From the NCBI RefSeq assembly GCF_003461955.1, contig NZ_QTYB01000021.1:1-42334 (forward strand): a stretch of DNA of 42,334 bases. Direction: 5' to 3'. Numbering within the stretch: the stretch's first letter is position 1; the number at the start of each line of letters is the position of its first letter. Positions 1 through 8,280 of the stretch are shown here, one piece after another. The position numbers were made by a program, and so were the translations under genes. This DNA is from Ruminococcus sp. AM36-2AA. GTDB taxonomy: Bacteria > Bacillota > Clostridia > Lachnospirales > Lachnospiraceae. The notes under the pieces are model-generated. The model saw only the letters and a list, made by a program, of their open reading frames with translations, was not told where the DNA came from and searched no databases.

Positions 1-256
1 GCCCGAACGCCCTCCCTCGCGCTCCCACCCCGTTGGGCACGGAAAGAATTCTTCGTTGTTGTATGTGGTGCGGTATTGACTTTTGTCTGTATGCTGCGGT
101 ATTCAGAGTGGAACGCTGTGCCGATCTGGTTCCTGGATTCTTCTGTATTTATAGTGGAACGCTGTACTGATACAGCTACACTTCGACAATTCCAGGACAG
201 GACGCCCCGCGTCCGCTTCCGTCCCTTTTCGGGTTTTATCTTTTTTCCTACCGGCT
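1..256. other. Gene-poor stretch with short direct repeats
   Basis: I find no convincing gene here; the open frames have no ribosome site and no recognisable protein. Two short direct repeats are visible: TGCGGTATT at 69-77 and 95-103, and AGTGGAACGCTGT at 107-119 and 153-165. The stretch may be decayed sequence or part of the repeat-rich element that follows. Confidence 0.4.
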
Positions 257-267
257 GGAAGTGTCAG

Positions 268-472
268 CCAGAGGGAGAGGATATCGGTTCGGGCTGTTGC
301 GGGGGAGGGGTGATACAACTTAGGTTGCGGGAGAGGGCGTTATTGCGGCAGGGGCAGCTGTTTGAGCCAACGGCGAGTTCTGGCCCTGCCGCAATGCTTT
401 TAGCCATCTCACGGAATCTTAGTTGTATCCCCCGACGGAGTCCTTGCCCGGGCCGATATCCTCTCCCTCTGG
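268..472. repeat. Foldback element formed by two inverted copies of a ~55-bp repeat
   Basis: The segment 268-322 is an imperfect reverse complement of 419-472. Both carry AGTTGTATC at one end and CCGATATCCTCTCCCTCTGG at the other. Between them sits a perfect 12-bp inverted repeat, ATTGCGGCAGGG at 342-353 with its complement at 384-395. The whole can therefore fold as one long hairpin centred near 369. This resembles a miniature mobile element or large intergenic repeat. No transposase is present, and I do not recognise a named family. Confidence 0.6.
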
Positions 473-501
473 CGTCCCTCTTTCTCTCCACCCTCACGGA
501 C

Positions 502-555
502 CCTAGTTGTATCCCCCGGAGTCCCTGCCCAGACCGATATCCTCTCCCTCCTGGC
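502..555 (+). repeat. Third, direct copy of the ~55-bp repeat
   Basis: This copy starts CTAGTTGTATCCCCCGGAG and ends GATATCCTCTCCCTCCTGGC. It is a close direct repeat of 419-472, and the downstream CATCCCTCT also resembles the GTCCCTCT after copy two. The direct arrangement suggests local duplication of the right arm of the foldback. Confidence 0.65.
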
Positions 556-565
556 ATCCCTCTAC

Positions 566-600
566 AAAAAAAGAACGCCACCCAACAGGCAGCGTCCTCA
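566..600 (-). terminator. Terminator of the amino-acid permease gene
   Basis: Read on the minus strand, a GACGCTGCC/GGTGGCGTT stem (with G-U pairs) is followed by seven T residues at 572-566. It lies just downstream of the permease stop codon. Confidence 0.7.
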
Positions 601-606
601 TAAATA

Positions 607-2013
607 TCACCTCCAGATCCCCCGACGTTTCCGGATTGTATAAAACAACTCATTCTCCATGGCCATAACCTTCTGAATCGGCACACTCTTAAACACCGGC
701 ATCTTCATCCTGGTCTTAATCCACCAGAACGAATAAACCGCCAGGACCAGAAAAGCAATCAAAACAACCAGCCAGATCATATTCCTCTCCACAGGATCCG
801 AAGAAATATTCAAGATCATATAACAAGTCCCCACAATACCAATAACCGGAAACACCGGTCCAAAAGGAACCTTGAAACTCCTCGGCACCTTCGGCATCCT
901 CTTCCGGAGGATCAGCACATCCACATGCGCCAGTACATAAGAAATCATCCAGAACACCGAACCCACCAGAATCAAAAACGAAATAACAGAAGAAGAATTA
1001 TTACTGATCAACGCAAAAACAAAAATCGTCACACTGACAAACACAACCCCAAACCACGGAACCCCATGCTTATTCGTCTTCGCAAAAATCCTCGGCATCA
1101 TATTCATCTTCGCCATACCCTGGCAAATACTCGCCAGCCCATTCACCGTAGAATTCTGCGTACTCACAACCGCAAGAGCAGCCACCAGAGTCATCCAGAT
1201 CTTACCCACACTGCCAAGAAGATTTTCCCCATAAAGCAGATGCGGCGCAGGAGAATCCATCAGCTCCTGCCATGGAGTATAATTATGAAACCCAAACACC
1301 ATGATCGACTGCACACCACAGATCAGCACAAGACCAATGATCATACCAAGAGGAACATTCCTCTTCGCATTCTTAACACTCTTGGAAACCGGAATCACAT
1401 ACTCCGCCCCGATAAACAGCCAGAATGCTGTAGCCGTAGCAGAAAACAGCTCCGAAGGCTTCGTAGCCATAGCATACGGCTGAGAAACCACCTGTCCCGT
1501 ACCCAGCTTAAACATACCGATCAGTCCCATAATGATCATAGAACCAACCAAAAGAAACGCAACCAGATCCTGGATCTTGGCAAACATATCCACGCCACGA
1601 AGGTTCGCGATCATGATCACGATCGTCATTACCAACGTATACGCAATGCTGGGAATCGGTAGCTTGATCGTCTGCGCCATCGCATAGGAAAAAATCGAAG
1701 CCTCCACACCAGATGACAGAATATTACAGAGCAGATACCCACCAACCATGGAGATCAATGTAGGAAAAGGCCCAAGGCACGCCAGAGTATACTGTGCCAG
1801 ACCACCCGTCGTATTCGGCATAATCGCATTCAGCTCGGAAAGTGAAGCCACAGTAGTCATATTCAAAAGGCAGGCAATAATCATAGAAAAAATGAACACA
1901 ACGCCAACTGTACCTGCACCCTGTCCAAGAGAAACCAGACAGCTTGTAGCAATGACCAGCCCTACTGATATAGATACAACACTCCCCAATCCTAATTTCT
2001 TATCTTCACTCAT
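607..2013 (-). CDS. APC-family amino-acid/polyamine permease
   Basis: A 468-residue integral membrane protein with about 12 hydrophobic segments. It has the APC N-terminal signature: the SVVSISVGLVIATSC helix, then a glycine-rich turn and the SELNAIMPNTTGG region typical of YfnA/GadC-like transporters. I start it at MSEDKKLG (2013), with GGAGGTGCC upstream, not at the in-frame ATG four codons earlier. It is the last gene after a P-II-like regulator and putrescine aminotransferase. That context suggests import or exchange of an amino acid or polyamine, possibly controlled by the P-II protein. The substrate cannot be read from sequence. Confidence 0.88.
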   Translation of the reverse strand: MSEDKKLGLGSVVSISVGLVIATSCLVSLGQGAGTVGVVFIFSMIIACLLNMTTVASLSELNAIMPNTTGGLAQYTLACLGPFPTLISMVGGYLLCNILSSGVEASIFSYAMAQTIKLPIPSIAYTLVMTIVIMIANLRGVDMFAKIQDLVAFLLVGSMIIMGLIGMFKLGTGQVVSQPYAMATKPSELFSATATAFWLFIGAEYVIPVSKSVKNAKRNVPLGMIIGLVLICGVQSIMVFGFHNYTPWQELMDSPAPHLLYGENLLGSVGKIWMTLVAALAVVSTQNSTVNGLASICQGMAKMNMMPRIFAKTNKHGVPWFGVVFVSVTIFVFALISNNSSSVISFLILVGSVFWMISYVLAHVDVLILRKRMPKVPRSFKVPFGPVFPVIGIVGTCYMILNISSDPVERNMIWLVVLIAFLVLAVYSFWWIKTRMKMPVFKSVPIQKVMAMENELFYTIRKRRGIWR

Positions 2014-2092
2014 AATCCCAGGCACCTCCCCATAATGAAATGGACATTTGCATTATGCAAACCAAATATAAATCATAAAAAATATCCAACAC

Positions 2093-2136
2093 AAAAACAG
2101 GCGAGGTTCCGCTTTATCCGCGGACACCCTCGCCTG
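2093..2136 (-). terminator. Hairpin terminator between the P-II gene and the permease
   Basis: On the minus strand CAGGCGAGG and CCTCGCCTG form a 9-bp stem with an inner TCCGC/GCGGA stem, followed by TTTTT. It would stop or attenuate transcription before the permease, so the permease either is attenuated or has its own weak promoter. Confidence 0.75.
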
Positions 2137-2179
2137 CTCTATAATACAGACCATCATTCCATGATCCGCAATCCATCAT

Positions 2180-2524
2180 CTATAAAGCATCTGCCCCTTC
2201 ATCACCAGTACGCACGCGGATCACATTGTCGATATCATAGATAAAAATCTTACCATCACCGATATGACCGGTATAAAGCTCGTGTTTGATCACATCCACG
2301 ATCTTATCCACCTGCTCCTTTTTTACCACAACACTGATCTGCTGCTTCGGAAGAAGCTCCATCTCATAGTTTTCATCCACTTCGTACTCACGGGTACCTT
2401 TTTCCACGCCACAGCCAAGCACCTGCATAACCGTCATACCCCTGACACCGGCTTTGCTGAGCGCAGACTTCAGGCTGGAAAATTTCGCAAGGCTTGTGAT
2501 AACTTCAATTCTGCATAAACTCAT
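2180..2524 (-). CDS. P-II family nitrogen regulatory protein
   Basis: A 114-residue trimer-forming signal protein of the GlnB/GlnK family. Visible hallmarks are GMTVMQVLGCG before the T-loop, ELLPKQQISVVV after it, and the C-terminal TGHIGDGKIFIYDIDNVIRVRTG block that binds ATP and 2-oxoglutarate in the family. Aligned to E. coli GlnB, Tyr51, the uridylylation site, is replaced by Glu in the segment KGTREYEVDENY, so classical uridylylation is unlikely. It lies between an aminotransferase and an amino-acid permease, with no ammonium transporter in the window. Control of the permease is therefore an attractive inference. Confidence 0.9.
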   Translation of the reverse strand: MSLCRIEVITSLAKFSSLKSALSKAGVRGMTVMQVLGCGVEKGTREYEVDENYEMELLPKQQISVVVKKEQVDKIVDVIKHELYTGHIGDGKIFIYDIDNVIRVRTGDEGADAL

Positions 2525-2540
2525 CTTATAATATCATCCC

Positions 2541-2589
2541 TTTCGGAAAAATCTCCGAAAAGGCATCATCTCAGTTAAACCGATGCCTT
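2541..2589 (-). promoter_or_regulatory. Tandem hairpins in the leader of the P-II gene
   Basis: In the 163-base gap upstream of the P-II gene the minus strand has an AAGGCATC/GATGCCTT stem (2589-2560) running into TTTTC. A second stem, TTTCGGA/TCCGAAA (2560-2541), lies just before the AAGGGATG ribosome-site region. This may be an intercistronic terminator or an attenuator. No known riboswitch is recognised. Confidence 0.4.
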
Positions 2590-2687
2590 CCCGTACAGAA
2601 ACATTCTGGCAAATCTCTGCCCACTGCTTATTGCCTTCACAATCCCGCAGGGGACTTACTTAATTCAGTAAAAAATCCCTCTGTCTT

Positions 2688-4058
2688 TTATACATTAAGT
2701 GCTTTCTTTGTATCGGCAAGAGCCTCATCCATTCTGGAGATAACGTCCTTGATATCCTGCTCGGAAATAACAGCTGTAGGCTCGAAACGGATTGTTTTTG
2801 CATTAACAAGAGTACCGGCTGTCATGACACGTCTTGCAAACAGACCTTTTGCAGTCTCATAGCCAAGTTCGCAGGTATGGAACTCAACGGCAAGCATAAG
2901 ACCTGTACCACGAACCTCCTGAATGATCTCCGGATATTTTTCCGCAAGACTCTGAAGTCCAGCTTTCAGGATCTCACCTTTCCGTTTGCAGACACCCGGG
3001 ATATCATTTTCAAGCATATATTTGATCGTTGCGATAGCTGCCGCACAGCATACCGGGTTTCCTCCGAATGTCGGGGAGCCAAGCAGCCATGGGTTGTCGA
3101 TCAGATCCTGAACCCACATCTTCGGTTTGCAGATGATACCAGTGATCGGCATGATACCACCGCCGAAAGCTTTACCATAGGTCATAATATCCGGTGTAAC
3201 ACCCTCTGCTTCACATCTCCACATTGTACCGGTACGGCCCATACCAGTCTGGATCTCGTCAAAGATCAGTGCTACGCCTGTCTCATCGCAGATCTCACGA
3301 ACCTCCTGAAGGTATCCTGCCGGAGGAACGATAACACCAGCTTCACCCTGAATCGGCTCAAGGATCACACCGGCAACCTTCTCACCAACAGCCTGAAGGT
3401 TCTTGATCGCTTTTCTTACATCATCTGCAACACCGTACTGTACGTGCTGTACCTGCTGTACCATTGGGATATAAGGAGTACGGTATGTACTCTTACCACC
3501 CATGGAGATAGCACCCATACTCTTTCCATGGAAAGCGCCGACTGTGGAGATGAACCATCTTCCGCCAGTTGCGATACGTGCAAGCTTCAGAGCCATCTCA
3601 ACAGCCTCCGCACCACCATTTGTGAAAAAACAGTACTGCAGATCACCAGGAGTGATATCTGCAAGAGCTTTTGCCAGATATCCACGAAGCGGATCAAGAA
3701 GCTCCTGTGAATGAAGTGCCTGATGATCCAACTGTGCTTTAACAGTTTTCAGGATCTCCGGATTTCTGTGGCCACAGGTATAAATACCAAATCCACCAAG
3801 ACAGTCGATGAATTTTTCTCCATTTAATCCGTAGCAGTAAGCACCTTCATCCTGCCACTCAAGAACCGCACCCTGCTCAGAGTCAGAAGAAACGGATTTA
3901 CGGTATTTCAGCCAGCCCGGGCTTACGTAGTTGTCAAAATGATCGATGGTATCTGCCACCATCTGTTTTTTCTCCTCAGCAGGAATATCTTTCATATCTG
4001 TATTGATCAGTCCGATCACTCTGTCAAGATCTTTGATTACCTGTTCACTCTTTGCCAT
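2688..4058 (-). CDS. patA: Putrescine aminotransferase (class III, PLP-dependent)
   Basis: A 456-residue enzyme closely resembling E. coli PatA/YgjG, which transfers the amino group of putrescine to 2-oxoglutarate, giving 4-aminobutanal. Blocks shared with it include EFIDCLGGFGIYTCGHRNP-like sequence, LHSQELLDPLR, GAFHGKS, ILEPIQGEAG, IFDEIQTGMGRTG and the PLP-lysine region TYGKAFGGGIMPI. The start is MAKSEQ at 4058, with AGAGAGGG upstream; the 20-residue in-frame extension lacks a ribosome site and overlaps the leader. It is the first gene of the cluster with the P-II protein and permease, so the locus probably handles polyamine or amino-acid nitrogen. Specificity for putrescine over ornithine or other diamines is inferred from similarity. 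Confidence 0.88.
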   Translation of the reverse strand: MAKSEQVIKDLDRVIGLINTDMKDIPAEEKKQMVADTIDHFDNYVSPGWLKYRKSVSSDSEQGAVLEWQDEGAYCYGLNGEKFIDCLGGFGIYTCGHRNPEILKTVKAQLDHQALHSQELLDPLRGYLAKALADITPGDLQYCFFTNGGAEAVEMALKLARIATGGRWFISTVGAFHGKSMGAISMGGKSTYRTPYIPMVQQVQHVQYGVADDVRKAIKNLQAVGEKVAGVILEPIQGEAGVIVPPAGYLQEVREICDETGVALIFDEIQTGMGRTGTMWRCEAEGVTPDIMTYGKAFGGGIMPITGIICKPKMWVQDLIDNPWLLGSPTFGGNPVCCAAAIATIKYMLENDIPGVCKRKGEILKAGLQSLAEKYPEIIQEVRGTGLMLAVEFHTCELGYETAKGLFARRVMTAGTLVNAKTIRFEPTAVISEQDIKDVISRMDEALADTKKALNV

Positions 4059-4124
4059 AATACATGCCCTCTCTTTCTGAAAATCATCCCGCGATCTGCA
4101 TCTGCATCCTGCGTTCATTCAGGT

Positions 4125-4168
4125 AAAAAAACAGGCGCATTCGCTGTATTTCTACAACAAATGCGCCT
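4125..4168 (-). terminator. Leader terminator (attenuator) before patA
   Basis: On the minus strand the AGGCGCATT/AATGCGCCT arms (4168-4160 and 4141-4133) enclose an 18-base loop and are followed by GTTTTTTT. The hairpin lies between the putative patA promoter and the patA start, so it would act in cis on patA as an attenuator. No tRNA-like or ligand-binding fold is recognised. Confidence 0.65.
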
Positions 4169-4203
4169 TTGCATTTCGTTTAATTGTTTTTTGAATTGCT
4201 TAT

Positions 4204-4232
4204 ATTGTACCCCGGTCAGCCAATGTGTACAA
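4204..4232 (-). promoter_or_regulatory. Promoter of patA
   Basis: TTGTAC (4232-4227) and TACAAT (4209-4204) are separated by 17 bases on the minus strand. Transcription would start about 30 bases before the attenuator hairpin. Confidence 0.65.
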
Positions 4233-4399
4233 TTCTTAATTTCTGGCTGTTTATGATTAGTTTCTGGTAGATATACTTATTTTCAAGTATGTCTTTTCTC
4301 AGTTTTTCTCGAAATTATCTGCAATATACTCTACGAAAAAATTGGACAGGGCATGATGCAGTAATTTCCGGAAGTGCTGTAATCTGATCAATGTAACTA

Positions 4400-4427
4400 T
4401 TGAATAAAAACAGGAATGTATTATACT
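4400..4427 (+). promoter_or_regulatory. Promoter of the PPC-domain gene
   Basis: TTGAAT (4400-4405) and TATACT (4422-4427) are separated by 16 bases, about 55 bases before the start codon. Confidence 0.6.
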
Positions 4428-4482
4428 GGAATCATACTCAGACAATAGGAAAATCAAAAAATTTACAGGGAGGTTTTTTATC

Positions 4483-4902
4483 ATGGAATACAGACATTTT
4501 GGAAACACGATCTATCTTCGACTTGATCCGAAGGAAGAGATCCTGGAGGAGATCGGCAAGGTTGCAGAGAAAGAGAACATCCGCCTTGCACAGGTCACAG
4601 GCCTTGGCGCCATCAATGATTTCACTGCTGGCGTATACAACACCGTAACAAAGGAATACCACTCTATTCAGTTTCAGGGAGCTTATGAGATTGTTTCTCT
4701 TACCGGTACCGTTACCCGTAAAGACGGCGAAGTTTATCTTCATCTCCACATCGCAGCCGGTGACGAAGAAGGCCTTGTACACGGCGGTCATCTGAACCGT
4801 GCCATCATCAGTGCTACCGCCGAGATCCAGATCCAGGTGATCGACGGAGAGATCGGTCGTGAGTTCAGCGAGGATATCGGACTGAATCTGTTTAAGTTCT
4901 GA
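4483..4902 (+). CDS. PPC (DUF296) domain DNA-binding-like protein
   Basis: A 139-residue single-domain protein. The family signature is visible: VTGLGAINDFTAGVY, the LTGTVTRKDGEVYLHLHIAAGD strand pair, and VHGGHLNRAIISATAEI with its conserved GGHL. In plants the domain is attached to AT-hook proteins. Bacterial stand-alone members are trimeric and of unknown role. An AGGGAGG ribosome site precedes the ATG at 4483. It stands alone between its own promoter and terminator, so context offers no pathway clue. Confidence 0.88.
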   Translation: MEYRHFGNTIYLRLDPKEEILEEIGKVAEKENIRLAQVTGLGAINDFTAGVYNTVTKEYHSIQFQGAYEIVSLTGTVTRKDGEVYLHLHIAAGDEEGLVHGGHLNRAIISATAEIQIQVIDGEIGREFSEDIGLNLFKF

Positions 4903-4964
4903 TTTTGTCAGAGGGATTTCGACCACTGTCTACTGCTTTACAGTTTAAAATTTCATCACACATA

Positions 4965-5009
4965 AAAAGGGTGAAACTACTCAGCATAATGCTGTCAGCT
5001 CACCCTTTT
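4965..5009. terminator. Bidirectional terminator after the PPC gene
   Basis: AAAAGGGTGA and TCACCCTTTT pair across a loop of about 25 bases that also contains AGCAT/ATGCT. It has a T tract on both strands. Confidence 0.75.
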
Positions 5010-5074
5010 CTTATTCCGAAAAGCTATACCGACAAATCATCACATCTCCCTGATTCAACCTTCCTACATATACA

Positions 5075-5102
5075 TTGACAAATTTCCCTGTTATGATATA
5101 CT
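5075..5102 (+). promoter_or_regulatory. Promoter of the nitronate monooxygenase-like gene
   Basis: A consensus TTGACA (5075-5080), 16-base spacer and TATACT (5097-5102) lie about 70 bases before the start codon. Confidence 0.75.
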
Positions 5103-5170
5103 TTGATGATAAAACTATTTTATATTAAAATCATTTAAAGAACGCAAATGAATGTGAGGATCTGATCATT

Positions 5171-6250
5171 ATGAAGAATTTTAAAATCGGTGATAAACTT
5201 ACGAAATTTCCCCTGATCCAGGGTGGAATGGGCGTTGGCATCAGCCTTGGCCGTCTGGCAGGCACCGTTGCAAAGGAAGGCGGGATCGGAATCATTTCCA
5301 CCGCTCAGATCGGCTACCGGGAAAAGGATTTCGACCGGAATACCGAAGAAGCCAACCAGCGGGCTATCCTGTCCGAGATGAAAAAAGCACGCAGGATTTC
5401 TCCTGACGGTATCATCGGCTACAACATCATGGTTGCACTGAAGGAGTACGCATCTCATGTAAAAGCCGCTGTCCATGCCGGCGCTGACCTGATCATCTCC
5501 GGTGCAGGACTTCCTACAGAGCTCCCTGCTCTTGTCAGCGGAAGCAAAACAAAGATCGCCCCCATTGTCTCAACGGACAAATCTGCAAAGGTTATCCTGA
5601 AATACTGGGAAAGAAAGTACAAGCGCACTGCAGACCTTGTGGTGATCGAAGGTCCCCAGGCAGGCGGTCATCTGGGCTTCCACAAGGAAGAGCTGGATTC
5701 CTATACACCGGAAGCCTACGACAATGAGATCCGAAAGATCGTCCAGACTGTAAAAAGCTATGCCGCAAAATTCGGCACGGAAATCCCTGTAGTAGCTGCC
5801 GGCGGCATCGCCACGCACGAGGATGTAAAGCATGTCCTTGATCTTGGTGTGGACGGCGTTCAGGTCGCCACCCGTTTTATCCCAACGGAAGAATGTGACG
5901 CAGACATCCGGCTGAAAGAATCCCTGATCCACGCCGCAAAGGACGACATTGCCATTGTAAAAAGTCCGGTAGGTATGCCGGGACGTGCCATTATGAACTC
6001 CTTCATGCAGCACGTCATGGCCGGTGAAAAAATCCCGCACAGTCCCTGCCACCGCTGCCTTGCCAAATGTTCCCCCGGCGAGATCCCTTACTGCATTACA
6101 GACAAGCTGATCGCCGCCGTAAAGGGCGACGTGGAAAACGGCCTGCTGTTCTGCGGAGCAAAGGCCTATATGGCAGATAAGATCGAAACCGTGCACGATG
6201 TGATCGCTGATCTGTTTGACACAGAATCGGAGTGCATCCGGCTGTCATAA
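5171..6250 (+). CDS. Nitronate monooxygenase / 2-nitropropane dioxygenase family flavoprotein
   Basis: A 359-residue FMN-binding TIM-barrel protein. Family hallmarks are FPLIQGGMGVGISLGRLAG at the N-terminus, ADLIISGAGLPTELP, VVIEGPQAGGHLG (with the conserved His), VVAAGGIATHEDV and GVDGVQVATRFIPTEEC. The same fold includes the enoyl-ACP reductase FabK, which is shorter. A C-terminal cysteine cluster (CHRCLAKCSPGEIPYC) is typical of the clostridial branch, and its role is unknown to me. It has its own promoter and shares a bidirectional terminator with queF. The true substrate is uncertain. Confidence 0.88.
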   Translation: MKNFKIGDKLTKFPLIQGGMGVGISLGRLAGTVAKEGGIGIISTAQIGYREKDFDRNTEEANQRAILSEMKKARRISPDGIIGYNIMVALKEYASHVKAAVHAGADLIISGAGLPTELPALVSGSKTKIAPIVSTDKSAKVILKYWERKYKRTADLVVIEGPQAGGHLGFHKEELDSYTPEAYDNEIRKIVQTVKSYAAKFGTEIPVVAAGGIATHEDVKHVLDLGVDGVQVATRFIPTEECDADIRLKESLIHAAKDDIAIVKSPVGMPGRAIMNSFMQHVMAGEKIPHSPCHRCLAKCSPGEIPYCITDKLIAAVKGDVENGLLFCGAKAYMADKIETVHDVIADLFDTESECIRLS

Positions 6251-6282
6251 AGATAAACCTGCGCCGCTAGGCGCACCTAAAC

Positions 6283-6330
6283 AAAAAGCCCCTGCTTTCA
6301 TTGCTTTTCGCAGTGAAAACAGGGACTTTT
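6283..6330. terminator. Bidirectional terminator between convergent genes
   Basis: AAAAAGCCCCTGCTTTCA pairs with TGAAAACAGGGACTTTT across a short loop. It serves the flavoprotein gene on the plus strand and queF on the minus strand. Confidence 0.85.
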
Positions 6331-6337
6331 AGTTTTT

Positions 6338-6832
6338 CTACCGGTTATCGATCTTTTCCGGGTACATGTCATGCTCTGTCAGACGTTTCCAGGCAATCTC
6401 CTCCCATCTGGTTCCGGCTTTTCCGTAATTGCAGTATGGATCAATGGAAATGCCGCCTCTCGGCGTAAATTTTCCCCAGACCTCAATGTATTTCGGATCC
6501 ATGAGACGGATCAGATCCTTCATAATGATGTTCACGCAATCCTCATGAAAATCTCCGTGATTGCGGAAGCTGAAAAGATACAGCTTCAGAGATTTGCTCT
6601 CCACCATTTTTTCACCGGGTACGTAGGATATCGTGACCGTCGCGAAATCCGGCTGTCCGGTAATGGGACAAAGGCTTGTAAATTCCGGGCAGTTAAATTT
6701 TACAAAGTAATCGTTGTCCGGGTGCTTGTTCAAAAATGTTTCCAGTACCTCCGGAGCATAATTGTCCGGATATTTTACTTTCTGATTTCCGAGAAGGGTG
6801 ATCCCTTCTTTTTCCAGGTTTTCTCTGCTCAT
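6338..6832 (-). CDS. queF: NADPH-dependent preQ0 reductase (7-cyano-7-deazaguanine reductase)
   Basis: A 164-residue short-type QueF of the tunnel-fold superfamily, which reduces the nitrile of preQ0 to the aminomethyl of preQ1. The active-site region [19 protein letters not shown] (second Cys as nucleophile, then Asp) and the QueF signature [20 protein letters not shown] are both complete. I start it at MSRENLEK (6832), which has GGAAAAAA upstream; the 18-residue extension overlaps queC. It is the last gene of queD-queE-queC-queF. Confidence 0.96.
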   Translation of the reverse strand: MSRENLEKEGITLLGNQKVKYPDNYAPEVLETFLNKHPDNDYFVKFNCPEFTSLCPITGQPDFATVTISYVPGEKMVESKSLKLYLFSFRNHGDFHEDCVNIIMKDLIRLMDPKYIEVWGKFTPRGGISIDPYCNYGKAGTRWEEIAWKRLTEHDMYPEKIDNR

Positions 6833-6875
6833 ATTTTTTTCCTTTCTATGGTCAAACGGATATTTATGATCCGAT

Positions 6876-7559
6876 CTATCTGTCAAGTGCCGGATCCTTC
6901 ACTCCATTGAGCCGGAATGCCTCTGCTCTGTCAATACAGGTTCCACACACACCGCAGGGCTTTTCGCCGCCTTCGTAACAGCTCCAGGTCAGTTCATAAG
7001 GAACATTCAGCTCCAGGCCGGTTTTTACGACCTCTGCCTTTGTGCAGCTGACAAAAGGCGCCTCAACCTTCAGCTGGCCGCCGCTTCCCTGATAGATCGC
7101 CTCGTTGATCGCATTGTGAAACGCACTGCTGCAGTCCGGATATGCATTTCCGGCTGCATCATCCGCATGTGCTCCGTAATAGATCACACTGCAGTTTTTT
7201 GACAGCGCAATACTTGCTGCCGAGGAAAGAAATAATCCGTTCCGGAACGGCACATAGGTTGAAACCGGTGAGCCATCGGTTTCCTTCAGCTGCTCTGCAT
7301 AGCTTTCGTGCGGGATCTCTCTGTCTGAATGCTTCAGCAGCGAGCAGTCACTGTACCGGAAGATCGGCTCCAGATCCAGATAAAGATGCTCCACTCCGTA
7401 ATATTCTGCTGTTTTTCTGGCAGCCTTGATTTCTTTTGTGTGCTTCTGTCCGTAAGCTACTGTTAATGCAATTACATTCTCTTTTCCATATTTGTTTACG
7501 GCAAGCCCCAGGCAGGTGGTGGAATCCACACCGCCGCTTGCAAGTACAAGTGCTTTCAT
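6876..7559 (-). CDS. queC: 7-cyano-7-deazaguanine synthase
   Basis: A 227-residue ATP-dependent enzyme that turns 7-carboxy-7-deazaguanine into preQ0 using ammonia. The PP-loop motif [12 protein letters not shown] lies at the N-terminus, followed by the [10 protein letters not shown] region, [11 protein letters not shown] and [17 protein letters not shown]. The C-terminal zinc-binding cysteines occur as [16 protein letters not shown]. It is the third gene of the que operon, with 52 bases between it and queE and a GGAGAACGCT ribosome site. Length and motifs are normal. Confidence 0.97.
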   Translation of the reverse strand: MKALVLASGGVDSTTCLGLAVNKYGKENVIALTVAYGQKHTKEIKAARKTAEYYGVEHLYLDLEPIFRYSDCSLLKHSDREIPHESYAEQLKETDGSPVSTYVPFRNGLFLSSAASIALSKNCSVIYYGAHADDAAGNAYPDCSSAFHNAINEAIYQGSGGQLKVEAPFVSCTKAEVVKTGLELNVPYELTWSCYEGGEKPCGVCGTCIDRAEAFRLNGVKDPALDR

Positions 7560-7611
7560 AGCGTTCTCCTTTTCTGCGGTATTTCTTGTTATATTGTGAT
7601 ATGTTTTCCTG

Positions 7612-8280
7612 TCATACTCCCCGTTTCTGCGGGTCCCAGATCACCTTATGAAGCTGGATCTGAAGCTTTACATCGTTGAGCTTTTTTTCCATAAGGAAAT
7701 CCACGATCTCCACCGGCTGGATCCTGCCGAAAACAGGGCTGAAATAAACTGCCGTTTTTCCGACCAGCCTGTACTTTTCCAGGATTTCCAGAGCTTTTTC
7801 CATATCTCTGCGGCTGCTGACCACGAATTTCAGCGTATCCTCACTGCCCAGAAGCTCCAGATTGGAAAGGAGCATCTCTTTTTCCATGCCGCTGTCCGGT
7901 GCTTTATAATCCATGGTAAAGGACGGACGTTTTTTTAATATATGATAAGGCTTCAGATCTACGCTTCCATTGGTCTCAATCTCCACCCGCCGGAATGGAT
8001 CCTCCAGGATTGCCTCGATCAGCTCCTCCATGCCTTTCCGTAAAAGTGGTTCCCCGCCTGTAAGTGTCACATTTTTTACGCCTGTTTCACGGATCCAGGA
8101 AAGGATCTCTTCTTCTGTCAGCCTTTCACTCTCACATCCCGGCTCATTTGCCCAGCTGGTATCACAATAGCTGCACTGAAGATTGCAACCCTTAAACCGG
8201 ATAAAAGCGGCAAGCTCTCCTGCCCGTCTGCCCTCTCCGTTGATGCTGACAAATTTCTCTACAACCTGATAGGTACTCAT
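7612..8280 (-). CDS. queE: 7-carboxy-7-deazaguanine synthase (radical SAM)
   Basis: A 222-residue radical SAM enzyme that contracts 6-carboxytetrahydropterin to 7-carboxy-7-deazaguanine. Near the N-terminus it has FVSINGEGRRAGELAAFIRF and the cluster motif CNLQCSYCDTSW. The SAM-binding TLTGGEPLLRKG and VEIETNGSVDL follow. I chose the ATG at 8280, which overlaps the queD stop as ATGA and sits about 10 bases after GGAGG. An ATG two codons earlier (8286) is also possible. Translation is probably coupled to queD. Confidence 0.95.
   Translation of the reverse strand: MSTYQVVEKFVSINGEGRRAGELAAFIRFKGCNLQCSYCDTSWANEPGCESERLTEEEILSWIRETGVKNVTLTGGEPLLRKGMEELIEAILEDPFRRVEIETNGSVDLKPYHILKKRPSFTMDYKAPDSGMEKEMLLSNLELLGSEDTLKFVVSSRRDMEKALEILEKYRLVGKTAVYFSPVFGRIQPVEIVDFLMEKKLNDVKLQIQLHKVIWDPQKRGV

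Noticed and set aside
76..603. A 175-residue open frame on the plus strand over the repeat region
   Set aside because: Low-complexity proline/serine/cysteine-rich translation that repeats because the DNA repeats. It has no ribosome site and overlaps the foldback and the permease terminator.
925..1662. A 245-residue plus-strand frame inside the permease gene
   Set aside because: His/Arg/Asn-rich shadow of the antisense membrane-protein gene, with no promoter or ribosome site.
6260..6275. Small TGCGCC-gcta-GGCGCA palindrome after the flavoprotein gene
   Set aside because: Short, without a T run, and next to a much better terminator. Probably incidental.
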